A stretch of DNA of 64,000 nt from positions 13,777,501-13,841,500 of the forward strand of contig NC_073342.2 in the NCBI RefSeq assembly GCF_027580225.2. Reading direction: 5' to 3'. Under the pieces are notes generated by a model. It was not told where the DNA came from and ran no database searches. It saw nothing but the letters and a program-made list of their open reading frames with translations. The translations under genes and the position numbers were made by a program. Origin of the DNA: Misgurnus anguillicaudatus. Its lineage: Eukaryota; Chordata; Actinopteri; Cypriniformes; Cobitidae. Position 1 is the first letter of the stretch, and each line of letters opens with the position of its first letter. Shown here piece by piece: positions 21,776 to 34,145 of this stretch.

Positions 21776-22799
21776 AAGATTGCATACAATAGCGTTTGTG
21801 AAGAACAGATCAGTATAAAACGCATTAGTCAGCGAAAGCCCTTCCTCCTGAAACTCGTAAATCTTTTCAGCGATAGCGTTCAACTTCAAAAACGCAGTCG
21901 AACATGCAAAACAAATTCGTTGTATATGCCCATATGGAAAAGACTCCGAACTTAAGCACAAATCTGATGATGGAGGGCTCTGCATTAGCATTAAAGCTTT
22001 TCTCCCGCTGTGGATGTGACATTCTAAGTCGCATCTTAATTAGTGTTACGGACCTGCACAGTAGATCTCACAGCACATAAATGAAAAGGCAACACAACAT
22101 GCCTCTTTGAATCTTGTCACTGCAAAGGATCTTGGGAGGGAGGAGGGAGGTTTTTTCGACTTAAGTGGGGAAGTAAAGCCTGTCGCTTTCTGGCAAGAAA
22201 TAACACATAACGGAGTGAAAGAGCTTCCAGGCGTATTTGAAACCATCTAATGGTTGCATATCACTGTTTACTACCATTTGATTAAGGAATAAATAACCAC
22301 AGATTCAGATTTCAAAGGCTGGAAAATGCAACCACGGCAGGAAAAAACTCTCTGCAAAGAGAAATATCGCTAACACTTTCTATGAAGCCCATGCTTATAA
22401 TAAATTATAGGCCTCTTTATAATGTTTATAGATATTTATGACTTTTCTATTAAGATATTTATAAAGACACAACAACACCTATACCCCATAAGAACAGTTA
22501 TAGTTACATTTATATAATTTTTATTATTACTTATAAGCAATACATTTGCTTTTTAAATGCGCATGCTCATAATCCATTATACAATGATTTATAAGTATTA
22601 ATTACTCATATACTTCCATCAGTGTATTTTTAAAGATGCAGCCTGCATTTTTATAATGTCATTATATTAGTTACGACTTATTAGTATAACTAAATAACTT
22701 TATATTGTTGTTAATAGCCATGTTGTGAGTTACTTATTGTGAATCATAATACAGTTATTAACCTCTATAAATGCATTATTGATATTTGACCCCTGCTTA
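21776..22799. other. Unassigned AT-rich DNA
   Basis: No gene or defined element. From 22370 to 22760 there are many TTATAA and TTTATA tracts, probably decayed repeat DNA. Confidence 0.3.
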
Positions 22800-22882
22800 G
22801 CCCTTTTCACACAGACACTCCGGAAAATACACGGAAAATGCATCCTGGATTTTTCTGGGATCGTTTGATTATTTGTTCATTC

Positions 22883-23360
22883 CAACATGATCTCCCAAAG
22901 TTCCGTGGGATAGTCAAGGAATTTTCGCATTTTTCCGTGGCATTCTCACGGATCTCCGCATTTTTCCGTGGCCCTGCTACGGACTGTCTTTTTCCGTGGC
23001 ATTCTCACGGATTGGTTACTCAACTGCTTTTTCCTATTTTCAAACCATTGTCGCTTCGGTTTAGGGTTAGATTTGGTGTTTGCGTTAGTATGTCACTTTA
23101 AGTATTGGTTTATACTATTTTTTCTGATTTATTCTTTTATATTTTCTAAACTTTAAACAATTGTTGCCTGGCGTTGAGGTTAGAGTTGGGTTTGGGTAGG
23201 GATGTCATTTCATGTATATCTAACCCTAAACCGAAGCAAAAATGGTAAGAAAATAGGACAAAACAGTTGAGTAACCAATCCGTGAGAATGCCACGGAAAA
23301 AGACAGTCTGTAGCAGGGCCACGGAAAAATGCGGCCACGGAAATTCGTGAGATCAGGTTG
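22883..23360. mobile_element. Foldback element, copy 2
   Basis: CAACATGATCTC at the left and GAGATCAGGTTG at the right. Arms contain TTCCGTGGCATTCTCACGGA repeated, each motif itself partly palindromic. The core CATTGTCGCTTCGGTTTAGG matches copy 1. Short open frames in it (22838-23101 and 23210-23437 minus) arise from the arms and are not genes. Confidence 0.65.
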
Positions 23361-24023
23361 CAACATTCACACTGCCAATGATTTGCCGGCATCTGCAAGG
23401 TCCCGGAAAGACACGTGACCTGTTTAAAGTCCTGCACTATCTTCTACGCAACATCTGAAGTTTGCATATTATTTATTATTTTTCTCTCTCCAGAAACCAC
23501 TCGCGTGATAAGACTATAAAGGAGCGCGTGATGCGCCGTTCTATGCTAGTGAATGATCTCAGCTTCTGAGTGGATATTTGACGAGCTCCCTGATATCTGC
23601 TTTAATCCAGTTTTCAGACATTTCTCATTCTGATTGTTAATATGCATTTAAAACCCCCGTTTTGAGGAGCTAAACGATATATCTGGTTGGGATGGCGCGC
23701 GGGCATTTTTGTTTATTATGGGCATCTAATGGGCTCTAATGGGCATGTGACACGATATTCTTTTATGCTGCAAATGATCTCCGCTTCAGCGCGATAAGTG
23801 ACGAGCTTACTTACCTGATATCTGCATCAGTCCAGTTTGCTGACATTTCTCGTCGTGAATGTTGATTTGCATGTAAATCCCTCATTTTAAAGAGTTGAAC
23901 GAACTTCATGTTGACATGGCACGCGCGTCATTGTTTATGCTTCTCATTTATCATTTCCTGATAACTGCTTCAATCTAGTTTGCGACATTTCTCGTCGTGA
24001 ATATTGATATGCATGTAAATCTC

Positions 24024-24384
24024 CAACCTGATCTCACGAATTTCCGTGGCATAGTCACAGAATTTTGTGCTCATTTTTCCGTGGCATTCTCACAGATCTC
24101 CGCATTTTTCCGTGGCCCTGCTACGGACTGTCTTTTTCCGTGGCATTCTCACGGATTGGTTACTCAACTGTTTTGTCCTATTTTCTTACCATTTTCACTT
24201 CGGTTTAGAGTTAGATTTACATGAAATCACATTCCTACCCAAACCCAACTCTAACCCCAATGCCAGGCGACAATTGTTTAAAGTAGAAAATATAAAAGAA
24301 TAAATCGGAGATCCGTGAGAATGCCACGGAAAAATTAGCACAAAATTCCGTGACTATCCCACGGAACTTTGTGAGATCATGTTG
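24024..24384. mobile_element. Foldback element, copy 3, with 7-bp target duplication
   Basis: CAACCTGATCTCACG at the left and CGTGAGATCATGTTG at the right, flanked by AAATCTC at 24017-24023 and 24385-24391. It interrupts one of the tandem units of the composite host, so the empty site can be inferred. The core is shortened relative to copies 1 and 2. Confidence 0.65.
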
Positions 24385-24667
24385 AAATCTCTTGTTTTAA
24401 AGAGCTGAACCATAACTTTTGTTGTACGACATACCCATTACGGCATTGTTTCGGCGGCTTGTTCACACAGAGGGTTTTCCGTGCATCTTACTAGGTCCTC
24501 TTTCTGGCAACGATCCCAGAAGATTTACGTGACGTGTTTGCGTTCACACAGAAGCTTGTTTGGCAATTTTATGGGTATTTTCTGGGACCAAAGGTTTGTG
24601 TGAATGGGGTTCTTCAGTCAAGTTTGCAGACATTTCCAATCGTGATTGTTAATGTGCATTTAAAACC

Positions 24668-24865
24668 GCTGAATAAAACAATAAAACTATTACAGAAAAT
24701 TCTAATGGTTTTATTGGTTTTATTGGGAATTTTATTGGTTCTAATGGAATATGGTCCAAAACACACTACAGTGTAGTGGTTTTAATGGAAAATGCTAATG
24801 TTTCCTATATGTATTTTAATGGAAACCATTAGAATTTTCTGTAATGGTTTTATTGTTTTTTCAGC
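24668..24865. mobile_element. Palindromic MITE (GCTGAATAAAACAATAAAAC ends)
   Basis: GCTGAATAAAACAATAAAAC at the left is mirrored by TTTTATTGTTTTTTCAGC at the right. Internal CAGAAAATTCTAATGG (24693) pairs with CCATTAGAATTTTCTG (24826). It is 198 bp and noncoding. Confidence 0.6.
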
Positions 24866-25228
24866 AGGGATATCATGTTGCGATGATGCACATATGAGCC
24901 TGTGACGCAGTATTTTTTATGCTGTTGAATAATCTCCACTTCAAAGTGACGAGCTACAGGTACCTGATATCTGTTTCAGTTCAGTTTGCCGACATTTCTC
25001 GTCGTAAAAGTTAATCTGCATGTAAACCCCTCGTTTAAAGGAGCTGAACCATAACTTCATGTTAACATGACACGCTTTGGGCTTTCCGGGTATCTTATGT
25101 CAATGTTACTAGGACCTCTTTTCGGGAGCAATCCCAGAACATTTACTCTCCTTGCTTTCACACAGAAGCCTGTCTGCCAATTTTACGAGTATTTTCTGGG
25201 ACCAAAGTGCTGTGTGAATGAGGTTTAA

Positions 25229-25980
25229 GTGTATCAGAAATGTTCCTGTTTGCCCTTCACATACCCAGAAAAAAAATGTGTACCCTTATACGTCCATACT
25301 GACAGCCAAAATCCAGATTTTTCACACATCCGTGCAATATAATGTTAGACCTACACAAACGCTGTACAGCGACGTTCAATTTTATTGAGTTATTTACCTA
25401 CTGTAATATACAAAATAACGTGGGAAACATCTGCTACAGCGGCTGACGGCATTCCTGAAAACAAGATACGAAGATAATGGGTGAGCTGACAGTTTTATAG
25501 TCAAGCACGGGGAGCGCGGATGAACCGCTCGCAGATGAGACATTCAGTAAATGGACGGTGATCCGCTCACCAGCTGCACCACAATACATTTGAGAAAATT
25601 CTCAGTTAACATCACAACTGTTTTCGATTTACTTCTTTTCTTTCCACACATGAGAATGGGTGGAGTTAACCACAGGAAACCCTCTTAGTGACCTCAAGAA
25701 CTGCATTGACATTATAACATTGACTGATGATTACTGTTATTGGACATCCAAACAAAGTACAAATTACAGACATTTTCCCAGTAAATAAAACTATAACATA
25801 AACCTCAATCCTCTTTTGATTCTTACTATTACAGCTCACACGCGTTTTGCTGATGCTTATGTAGTTGCTATGGCAACCCATGCTTTTAGAAACATGAGCC
25901 ATGGGAAAATGAAAAAAAAAAAACTAATCTGATTTATGTACAGAATTTACAATAAGCAAATTATGTGTGAAGAAAGTCTT
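25229..25980. other. Unassigned DNA
   Basis: No gene or repeat recognised. A pure A run of 11 lies at 25913-25923. Sequence around 25480-25600 is of mixed composition and repeat-free. Confidence 0.3.
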
Positions 25981-25982
25981 AT

Positions 25983-26060
25983 GGTTCCCTATGTATGTCC
26001 CCTAGGTTTAAACCCATGACCTTTGACCTGCTAATGCAATGCTTTACCACTGAGCTATAT
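25983..26060 (-). repeat. tRNA-derived SINE head (minus strand)
   Basis: On the minus strand TATAGCTCAGTGGTAAAGC (A-box region) is followed by GCATTGCATTAGCAGGTC and GGTCATGGGTTTAAACC (B-box region). These match the split SINE at 1155-3160. The stem pairing of a true tRNA is not maintained, so this is a SINE or tRNA-like relic, not a functional tRNA gene. Confidence 0.55.
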
Positions 26061-26091
26061 CAAGAAAAAGACTAGATTTGTATGTTTTTTT

Positions 26092-26280
26092 CAGCCTGAT
26101 CTCACGAGAATTCATACATATTTTACGATTTGGCTAATCCGTATAAATTCGTACAAAGTTAATTGTGCAAACGTATAATTATCATAAAAAACAATAACAA
26201 CCCCCCCCCCCTAACCCGAACGTTACAGGGGTCAAGGCAAATCATACAAAAATATCCGAATGTGGTCTCACTACTTGTTT
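26092..26280. mobile_element. Foldback-family relative, right end decayed
   Basis: CAGCCTGATCTCACGAGAAT starts a sequence with TATTTTACGATTTGGCTAAT and a C10 run at 26201-26210, then CTAACCCGAACG. The organisation parallels 41564-41803. The initial CCTGATCTCACG is shared with the foldback copies. The right arm is short and diverged. Confidence 0.45.
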
Positions 26281-26527
26281 TTCCACACACATAGGCTATG
26301 CGTATATTTATAAGTTTAATTTTTTGGATTTGCGGATCTGTTTGCCCGTGTTTTGACAGCCCTGAATGTTTTAAAGAGTCTGACGGCACGCCAATGCAAA
26401 TTAAAAAAGCAAATTATCACCCACAATATGTGTTTATGTGTTCTGATACTTACTTTGATAAAGCTATGGCCAGGAAAACTTAACTATCAGTCATATTTTC
26501 GTATATATAAAATAAATATCTATTTAA

Positions 26528-26967
26528 CTCATTCCCCGCCAGCCTTTTTTAAGTTGCCCGCCAGCATATTTTGGAAGTTTCACTAAATTACTTCCGGGAA
26601 ATTTTTCTTCTATAAATATATAAACAAACATACATATAAAAAGAAAGAACAGCCCCTTTGCTTTCAAACAAACAAACAAAACCGAAAAAAGTTTCATCCT
26701 ATCTTCATTTGTTCTCTTTTTTAACCTCTCCAATATGGGTTTCAGAGAAAATCTGAAATAATTGCATTTTTGTAAATAAACTTTTGTTAGAGATCAGATC
26801 TGATGATCAGTTTAAAATGTTATTAAATTTGTTTCAGTTTTTTATAAATTGGGTACCTAGTGGATAATAGCGGAATTTCATATTACCGTACTTGTCATGG
26901 AAGCGCCATTGGCAGGGAAATGTTTTCTCTTAATTGACAAGATAACTCGTCAATGGCAGGGAAAGAG
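26528..26967. mobile_element. TTAA MITE, copy 2 (CCCCGCCAGC type), uninterrupted
   Basis: TTAA lies at 26524-26527 and 26968-26971. The left end is CTCATTCCCCGCCAGCC; the right end is CTCGTCAATGGCAGGGAAAG with AG before TTAA. At 440 bp it is the reference copy for the interrupted elements at 1335-3000 and 40785-41552. Confidence 0.75.
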
Positions 26968-27404
26968 TTAACCATTTAACCTTAATAGTAAAGTCCAATT
27001 TATAGTCTTGCGTAAGGTCTACGTCATAGGTTATCCATAGCCTTTGCGTAGCTCTGCATAGCCTGACATGCACCTCACCAAATTTTAACAGCGCGGCAAT
27101 TCTACGTGTACCGCAAGCGTTGTGATTGGTCCACTAGAACCCCTCTCATCAGGAAAAAAATGTGTATTTACGTATTTACGTTCAGTATGTAGGTATTTAC
27201 GTTTGCAACGGTGAAAACAAAGATGGACCACGTTGAGGAGTGATTTTACCCAAACTGCAACATTAATCGCTGTTTATTTACTTCCATCACTGCTGGTTAT
27301 CTCAAAACATACACAACAAGTTGCTGTTTCTTCTTCGCTTGTGGGTTAAACTTGCCAAGCTGCTTCTTCAATGACAGTCGCACTGCTACTGTGGTAACAC
27401 GTAA

Positions 27405-27525
27405 GGGATAATGTAGAGGCAGCCGGTAGTTATTGGGAAATAAGCCCAGACAGTGTGATCAGGTCTTGTATCACACTGAAGGGGCTTATTTACCCGATAA
27501 CTACCGGCTGCCTCTACATTATCCC
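27405..27525. repeat. Long hairpin A (55-bp arms, 10-bp loop)
   Basis: The arms 27405-27459 and 27470-27525 are inverted with few differences (GGGATAATGTAGAGGCAGCC pairs with GGCTGCCTCTACATTATCCC). The loop is CAGGTCTTGT. Flanking TTATTACACGG on the right has a counterpart near 28105 and at 38198-38210, where a shorter relative with CAGTGTGATATTACTGAAGG lies. It is probably part of a dispersed repeat. Confidence 0.65.
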
Positions 27526-28219
27526 GCTTATTACACGGCTACATGCCACATAAGAAAAAAAACTGGACATGAATCTGAATTTGAAACATTTTATTGGCAT
27601 ATTTGTTTTAAATTAACATTTTATCCTTCCGCGAAACTTTGCACAGATGCATAAAATGATCGTAATACCTTATTAAGATCCTCTGCTTCATACTTGTCTG
27701 TCTCAATTTTTTTCTGTTTTAGCCAGTCTTTGAGAAGTTTTAATGCCCATTCTGTTTTTTTTTTTTTTGGTGTTGGCTTCGTAGCTGTCATGCTCTATTT
27801 TGTCAAGTTTAGTCTCAGTAAGCTCTCGGTGTCTTGTCGTGTTTCGTTCTTCTATCCACTGCTTAAATGTTTTGTTTTTTCCGTACATGTTAAAATTAAT
27901 GTCAAAATGCTCCATTCTTAATTGTGGTTGTCCAGTGTTTGTCACAAGATGGCGGCAAACAGTAATCTTTGTTGGCGCGGAGGGATTTAAAACATATAAG
28001 TAGTCCGGCTATGCGTTATTACTTTGGAGCGGTTATTATTTGAAAAGAACGAACCTGCAAATGTCTCAACTGACCAATCAGAATCAAGCATTCCAGAGAG
28101 CCGTGTAATAAGCATGGATACTGCCTACCAGTGGTGTGCATGTATGTTTGCACGTCGACGCGGACGACGACGCAAAAGTATAAATGAAAACCGACGCGTA
28201 ACAACTATAATGAGCCCTT

Positions 28220-29500
28220 AAGCAACCTATGAATAATCTCTTTTATGGCCTTTGCAATGTATTATTTCCTTTAACCTCCTTAACAATCACCGGTCACATA
28301 CAACATGCCTTGTTTGCTGCCATGTGGCATTATGATATTCTCATGGGAATCCGTAAAACGCTTTGGTTCGTAATTAAAGTCATATTTCTCCCACATTAGC
28401 TCTTAGATGTGACAAATAAAGCGAGTGCCAAATTCGATGCGCCCTCTTGATTACACCTTAACAAATACATGCAATTATAAAACAGGCATCTTGTTTATGA
28501 GACGATTTAATATTTGCTGACTTAAATTGTGCACTTCGTATAAGAAACTACAGAAAAGCTATGTTTGAGTTTTTTAAATGAATCACACAGTTTGAATAAT
28601 AACTCAAACTTAGACCCATATTTTAACAGTTGAGATTGCTGACGTTCACATAGCATATTGATATCTGACGCACTGCAACAGGAAAGCGATCTAGCCGAGC
28701 AATTTGTTATCTTCACACACAAGCTGCATCCGGAAGAAAGACGTCTTGTGAGGTTGAAAATTATGTTTGAGCCGCCAGCACAGGCATATAAAAAGGAAAC
28801 GTCAGGATGTGGGGGTACAGAACATTATGAGAGGGCGAAAAGTCTTTATAAACTATTTAACATTTATCCATTTAATCCGTTATGCTTTACTAAACTTGAT
28901 ACTTTTACAAAAAATGCTGAGGACGGGAAATATTTTTTTACAGTGTACTGTATAAACATTTCTTTTTTTGTATGTTATTGTACTGCATCACAGATTTAAT
29001 CTGAATTGCAAGGTCATTTAGGTCAACGTTCAGAAATTACGTGACGTATATTAGGTCTGTCTATCAATGAATCATTCATTCTTACCTTTAAGAGCCAAAT
29101 GGATTACCGATGCAAAGTTTGAATGGTGTTACTTTAATACAACAGCCTACAATGAACAATAATTGCAGCAATTCATTCCTCGCTGAATATCATCGGGGTT
29201 AATGTTTGTAGGGCTATCTCTGCTGGTAAAACATTTTGCTGTGGAGAGAAAAACAAGGAAAATGGCATCTAATGCTCAGACGATGGTCATAATAGCTCAT
29301 CATTTGTGGACTGTAATTACACATTGAATGTTTTTGTTTTCCTAAAGGCATTTAGTTCAATATTTTAAAAATCCATTCAGTTTTATGGTGTATATGGATT
29401 GTAGTCTATGGGCTATAGCATTTACAGCATGCATTCATCTGTATTTAAAATATAATATTTATATCTTTATATGCTAAAAAGCAACTTTGCCATAAGCATT
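28220..29500. other. Unassigned, largely repeat-free DNA
   Basis: The stretch 28220-28460 is repeat-free with mixed composition and could be conserved noncoding DNA. The open frame 28658-28999 (MISDALQQESDLAEQFVIFT at its start) has no motif I recognise and lacks clear splice signals, so it is not called as a gene. Confidence 0.3.
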
Positions 29501-29504
29501 TTAA

Positions 29505-29962
29505 AGGAAAACAACACCGTTTTTCAATATTTTACTATGTTCTTACCTTAACTTAGACTAATTAATACATACTTATCTTTATTCAATGCGTGCACTTTGT
29601 CTTTGTATAGCGCGTGGTAAATGTGTTAGCATTTAGCCTAGCCCCATTCATTCCTTAGGATCCAAACAGGAATGAATTTAGAACTTCCATGTTTTCCATG
29701 TTTTATTTTGTGCCACCATATTTACTTGTGTAACTACTCATGTAACAGTCTTTAAATAGAAAACACATGGAAGTGTTTGGTGGCTTCTTAATTCTCCCTG
29801 TTTGGATCCTAAGGAATGAATGGGGTTAGGCTAAATGCTAACACATTCACGACGCGCTGTACAAAGATTAAGTGGACGCATTGAAAAAAGATAGAGATCT
29901 ATTAATTCATCTAAGTTGAGGTAAGAACATAGTATAATATTGAAAAACGGTGTTGTTTTCCT
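29505..29962. mobile_element. TTAA palindromic MITE, copy 2 (AGGAAAAC ends)
   Basis: TTAA lies at 29501-29504 and 29963-29966. The two arms are inverted over most of their length: AGGAAAACAACACCGTTTTT at the left with AAAAACGGTGTTGTTTTCCT at the right, and CCCCATTCATTCCTTAGGAT with its inverse. It is 458 bp, noncoding and well preserved. Confidence 0.75.
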
Positions 29963-30400
29963 TTAAGGTAACTCCTTACTGTTTAATTTACCACTAACAT
30001 ACTGGACAGTAAGAACAGTATTGCCGTAATTGTTGGCATGTCTTTTTTTTTAAGTAATGCAAACACTGCAACATATGGTACTGTAAACAATCCAGATAGA
30101 AAGAAACGGCAATAACATTCAGCAACTAAAGTCATTTACAACAGATATAAACAACTGTCAGTGCTCTTTAGCAATTAACTCACAAGAACAAATAATGATG
30201 TGTTTGTGGGTAAAGGCCTCAAGGTAATGGACCAAACAATCCATCTAGCGAACAAAACCAACAAACAGCACCGCCACGGTCTCTTTTCCCAATAAATGAG
30301 TGAATTAATACTGTCGCTGTTTAGACAACACAGACACACAAACTGAAGATGGCAAAGGAAGGCGTTTTCACATACATGTATAGGAGAAACAGAGGAAATG

Positions 30401-30692
30401 GTAGCTAAGATGTATTTTCCTAATGAGCAAAATGACCTAGGAAAATAAGTCTAGTTTTCAGACAAAAAAATAAACTAAAAAAATAAAAGTAAATTAGTGC
30501 TTAAAACAAGCAAAACAAATCTGCCAATGGAATAAGAAACATTTTCTTGAAATAAGTTGACTTTTTATATAAACATTAAATTCAATCATTTTTTTGCTTG
30601 TTTTAATTCGCTTAAATTTTACATTTTTCGTCTAAAAATTAGACTTATTTTCCTACGTCATTTTGCTTATCAAGAAAATACATCTTAATTTA

Positions 30693-30723
<31 letters not shown>

Positions 30724-30773
30724 TACTGAAAACAAGACAAAAATACTAAGTAAGAAAGTCATTTTTTGCAGTG
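30401..30773. mobile_element. Long palindromic MITE (CACTGCAAAAAATGAC end), left-truncated
   Basis: The right end GTCATTTTTTGCAGTG is complete. Left-arm sequence TAAGATGTATTTTCCTAATG pairs with AAGAAAATACATCTTAA on the right, but the outermost left 60-70 bp are absent. A pure (TA)n run of 25 bp lies at 30691-30715. I recognise the family as an abundant cyprinid repeat. Confidence 0.6.
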
Positions 30774-31284
30774 CAGTCTTTTTGTGACGGCTCTCATGTC
30801 CTTAGCCAAGGCTTCTCGCATCATAAACAAATTGTTTTACTCTTTGCTCTCCAAGGACACTTCTTGCTGTTTATGTCTACGCAATTAAATTGCGAATGGG
30901 ACTTTTATTGATTCAATCCCATGACAGGCCTGTAAAATGTTGTGCAAAGACGTTTCCACCCTTTCAAACGCATTCTAGAAAGGAGGATCAGGGGCCGAAT
31001 GTTTAAACCCAGCAAGCATTAGTCGTCATTTCACCGTCATTGGTTTCGTCTTAAATTTGGTTTCATTTTGTTTTTGCCAGAATAACTTATGAGATTTATG
31101 ATCATGTAAGCAAAGTCACAGAGATTACAAGATGCCTGGTTTAATTTATTTTATTTCATTTATTTTTGGGCTATGTTTATAAAAATTGTACTGACAGCCC
31201 AAATTTTGACTTGTATTAGCCTACAGGTCTGTGCTGTGTTTGGACAACTATTAGACGTATTCTAAATGAGAAATTGCTTGTTGG

Positions 31285-32225
31285 GTAAAGGCTAGGAATG
31301 TAATGATTAAATCGCGTGTCCCATTAAAAATGCCTGTCTGAAATCGATTCTGAATCGCAAGGCTGCGATTCTCTGTTTCATGCATAGCTTGTGCGTGTAC
31401 TACGGCATTTGAACAGTAGGAAGTCCTTATCAATCTAAAATCATTGTGAGTCGGAGTCGTTTATAACGTGCATTTAAAAAAGCAACACTCGTTAAATAAA
31501 AATCGTTCAAAATATTCTTTATTATCATGAAAATACCTGAAACAATTTTAAGAACAGCGATATAAATATTCCTGTAGACATTTCCTGGAATAGCGTTCTT
31601 CTGTGGCACAAAGGGATTTTCTGCACGAGAGCGCCCCCTGGCGTTCGGATGTGCAGGGATTTCACCGTAATTCATTCAAATTCATTCATTGAGAAAACGT
31701 GCATTTGCAAATCACAAATATTCAACATTTGCAATTTGCGAATTTCAGAGCAGATTTATTAGAAATCCTGTTGTGTGGGGGGAAGCCCAAGGACGAACGC
31801 GCATGCATGCTGTATATTGTCACGTGAAGTGAAACAATAGCCAATCAAAAAGTGAGCTAATGAAAAATGAAACCATAACAACCACAGTCATGGCGGAGCA
31901 GGCACAGTCCAAATATCAGAAGATAGATATCAGAAATGTTAAATGCAATCCACAGTATTAATGATGACATTTCTTTATGTCTGTCATGTTGGTTTACTCT
32001 GAAGTCTCGTATGACTTTGAGAGACATTGCAAGATTTCCTGTGTTCTTCGTCGAGACTGGTCGTTGTTTGTGAAGGGAATCTGAAGGTGTGTGGTGTGCT
32101 GTCATGGTCAAATAGATGCACTCCACACACTATAGGAACAAAACTGGTAAATCGTAGATGTTTTGTCATTACAGTCACTCACATTTTCAAAATCGAATAG
32201 ATTTTAAAATCTTTAAGTGTGGCCC
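31285..32225. repeat. Dispersed repeat (GTAATGATTAAATCGCG type)
   Basis: GGAATGTAATGATTAAATCG at the left and a right margin near TTTAAAATCTTTAAGTGTGG resemble a repeat I know from cyprinid sequences. Exact ends and class are not clear. It directly precedes the TTAA element at 32234. Confidence 0.35.
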
Positions 32226-32233
32226 TAGCTTAA

Positions 32234-33141
32234 AGGAATATTACATTTTCTTAAAAGAAAAATCCAGATAATTTACTCACCACCATGTCATCCAAAATGT
32301 TGATGTCTTTCTTTGTTCAGTCGAGAAGAAATTATGTTTTTTGAGGAAAACATTGCAGGATTTTTCTCATTTTAATGGACTTTAATAGAGCCCAACATTT
32401 AATACTTAACTCAACACTTAACAGTTTTTTTCAACGGAGTTTCAAAGGACTATAAACGATCCCAAACGAGGCATAAGGGTCTTATCTAGCAAAACGATTG
32501 TCATTTTTGACAAGAAAAATAAAAAATATGCACTTTTAAAGCACAACTTCTCGTCTAGATCCGGTCGTGATGCGCCAGCTGACCCCACGCAATACGTCAT
32601 GACGTCAAGAGGTCACAGAGGACGAACGCAAACTCCGCCCCAGTGTTTACAAGTGTGTTGAAAGAGGACCGTCCCGACGTTGTTGTGTGTCAACTGATAC
32701 TAATTAATGTCTTTGTGTCAGTTTATTGCTTAAAATGGTCCGCAAATTTGCGTTTTATTTACATAACACATGACCTCCCTACGTCACTACGCATTTACGT
32801 TAGGTCGTGCTGGACCGGATCTAGACGACAAGTTGTGGTTTAAAAGTGCATATTTTTTATTTTTCTTGTCAGAAATGACAATCGTTTTGATAAGACACTT
32901 ATGCCTCGTTTGGGATCGTTTATAGTCCTTTGAAACTCCGTTAAAAAAAACTGTTAAGTGTTGAGTTAAGTATTAAATGTTGGGCTCTATTAAAGTCCAT
33001 TAAAATGAGAAAAATCCTGCAATGTTTTTCTCAAAAAACATAATTTCTTCTCGACTGAACAAAGAAAAACATCAACTTTTTGGATGACATGGTGGTGAGT
33101 GAATTGTCTGGATTTTTCTTTTAAGAAAATGGAATATTCCT
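32234..33141. mobile_element. Long-inverted-repeat TTAA element, copy 2
   Basis: TTAA lies at 32230-32233 and 33142-33145. The ends are AGGAATATTACATTTTC and GAAAATGGAATATTCCT, with arms near 390 bp and a single-copy centre (about 32630-32790). It is the longest of the three copies (908 bp). The open frame 32643-32843 corresponds to that in copy 1 but differs by frame-altering changes, which argues against coding. Confidence 0.75.
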
Positions 33142-33145
33142 TTAA

Positions 33146-34145
33146 CTTGATAGCAAGGTAAATCATGAAAAGCCAGATTTTTTATTCATGTTTGGTTTTA
33201 AAAAAAAATAAAATGCATTATATGTAGATATCCAAAAACTAAACAATAGAACCATCCCTGCTGTGGGAAGCAAAACAATGTTTCAAAGCAAAGTAATGTA
33301 GAATTCTTACCAGAATACAGCCACCGGTGCAAAATGCAACAGCATCTAAACAAACATATAACGTCCTGTTTGAAAAATACAGTACAGCCACAATTACACA
33401 AGGGAACGGCATTTGTGTGCAGAGAAGATGGGCTGGAAAATGTAAAAATTGCTGGAAGGCTTATTCTCTATTTAAGTCAATGCAAAAGGTTTCTTTCTGC
33501 ACTATAAGAATATAAATAACAGCAGAGATGAAATACACAAAGAAACCTGCCGGCAAAAAGACTGTTAATCTTTGCCAGCGCTCAGTATACACAAACCAAC
33601 GTTAAAAAATCTATTTTTTGGTGCTCAAAGACATTTTTTCCTCGCCAGACTAGAAGACGTGGTCAGAGCGAGAACAAAAACCACAGAGTAAATGTATTTC
33701 ATGGAGGAGTGTGAGTTGAGCAGGTGTGGAAGAGAGGAGGTGAAATGACCCTGATGGCCATCAAAGCCATTACGCCGCATTTGCGGTCCGGTGTGATTTA
33801 AAGCTATGGCTGTGCCAGCTGCCGCAGTCGGTTTGGTAAAAACACCAGTATGTCATTCGTGGCGGGGTTCGCCGAGACAAATGAGCAAATGATGATGCAG
33901 TTAACCTTGATTTCAGTGTAAACATCCCAAATTTGAAACATGGACTATTACAAGAAACAGTTTGCTTTGTGGCTTATTATGAATTTGCTTGATAATTTTG
34001 TCCACAAAACCAAGAGTTTTGTGAAGTACACAATGTGACTCTTCAGGTGGAGGTTTAAAAAATTATGTTTGTAGGCAATTTTTGTAATGCAATCTGTCTT
34101 CAAAAACTATCATGTAGCACATTAAGCTTTAAGTGAACTCTCTTT
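33146..34145. other. Unassigned, largely repeat-free DNA
   Basis: No gene or transposon recognised. The stretch 33700-33910 (CATTACGCCGCATTTGCGGT, CGCAGTCGGTTTGGTAAAAA) is of mixed composition and is a candidate conserved noncoding element. Confidence 0.3.

Larger units (their letters stand above)
22803..25228. mobile_element. Large composite element with degenerate tandem units
   Basis: Starts CCTTTTCACACAGACACTCC and ends CTGTGTGAATGAGGTTT. It holds about five degenerate copies of a unit near 200 bp, recognisable by TGATATCTGC, CAGTTT and ACATTTCTC, beginning near 23551, 23771, 23953, 24607 and 24929. The end module (GACCTCTTT through TTCTGGGACCAAAG) is present twice (24473-24613 and 25081-25227). 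Two foldback copies and one palindrome are inserted. Noncoding. Confidence 0.5.

Noticed and set aside
22838..24303. Recurrent open frames with FRGPATDCLFPWHSHG
   Set aside because: They come from the foldback arms, occur in both orientations, and follow the palindromic DNA motifs.
25983..26060. Possible tRNA gene
   Set aside because: A- and B-box-like words are present, but acceptor and anticodon stems do not pair. A second diverged copy shows it is a SINE.
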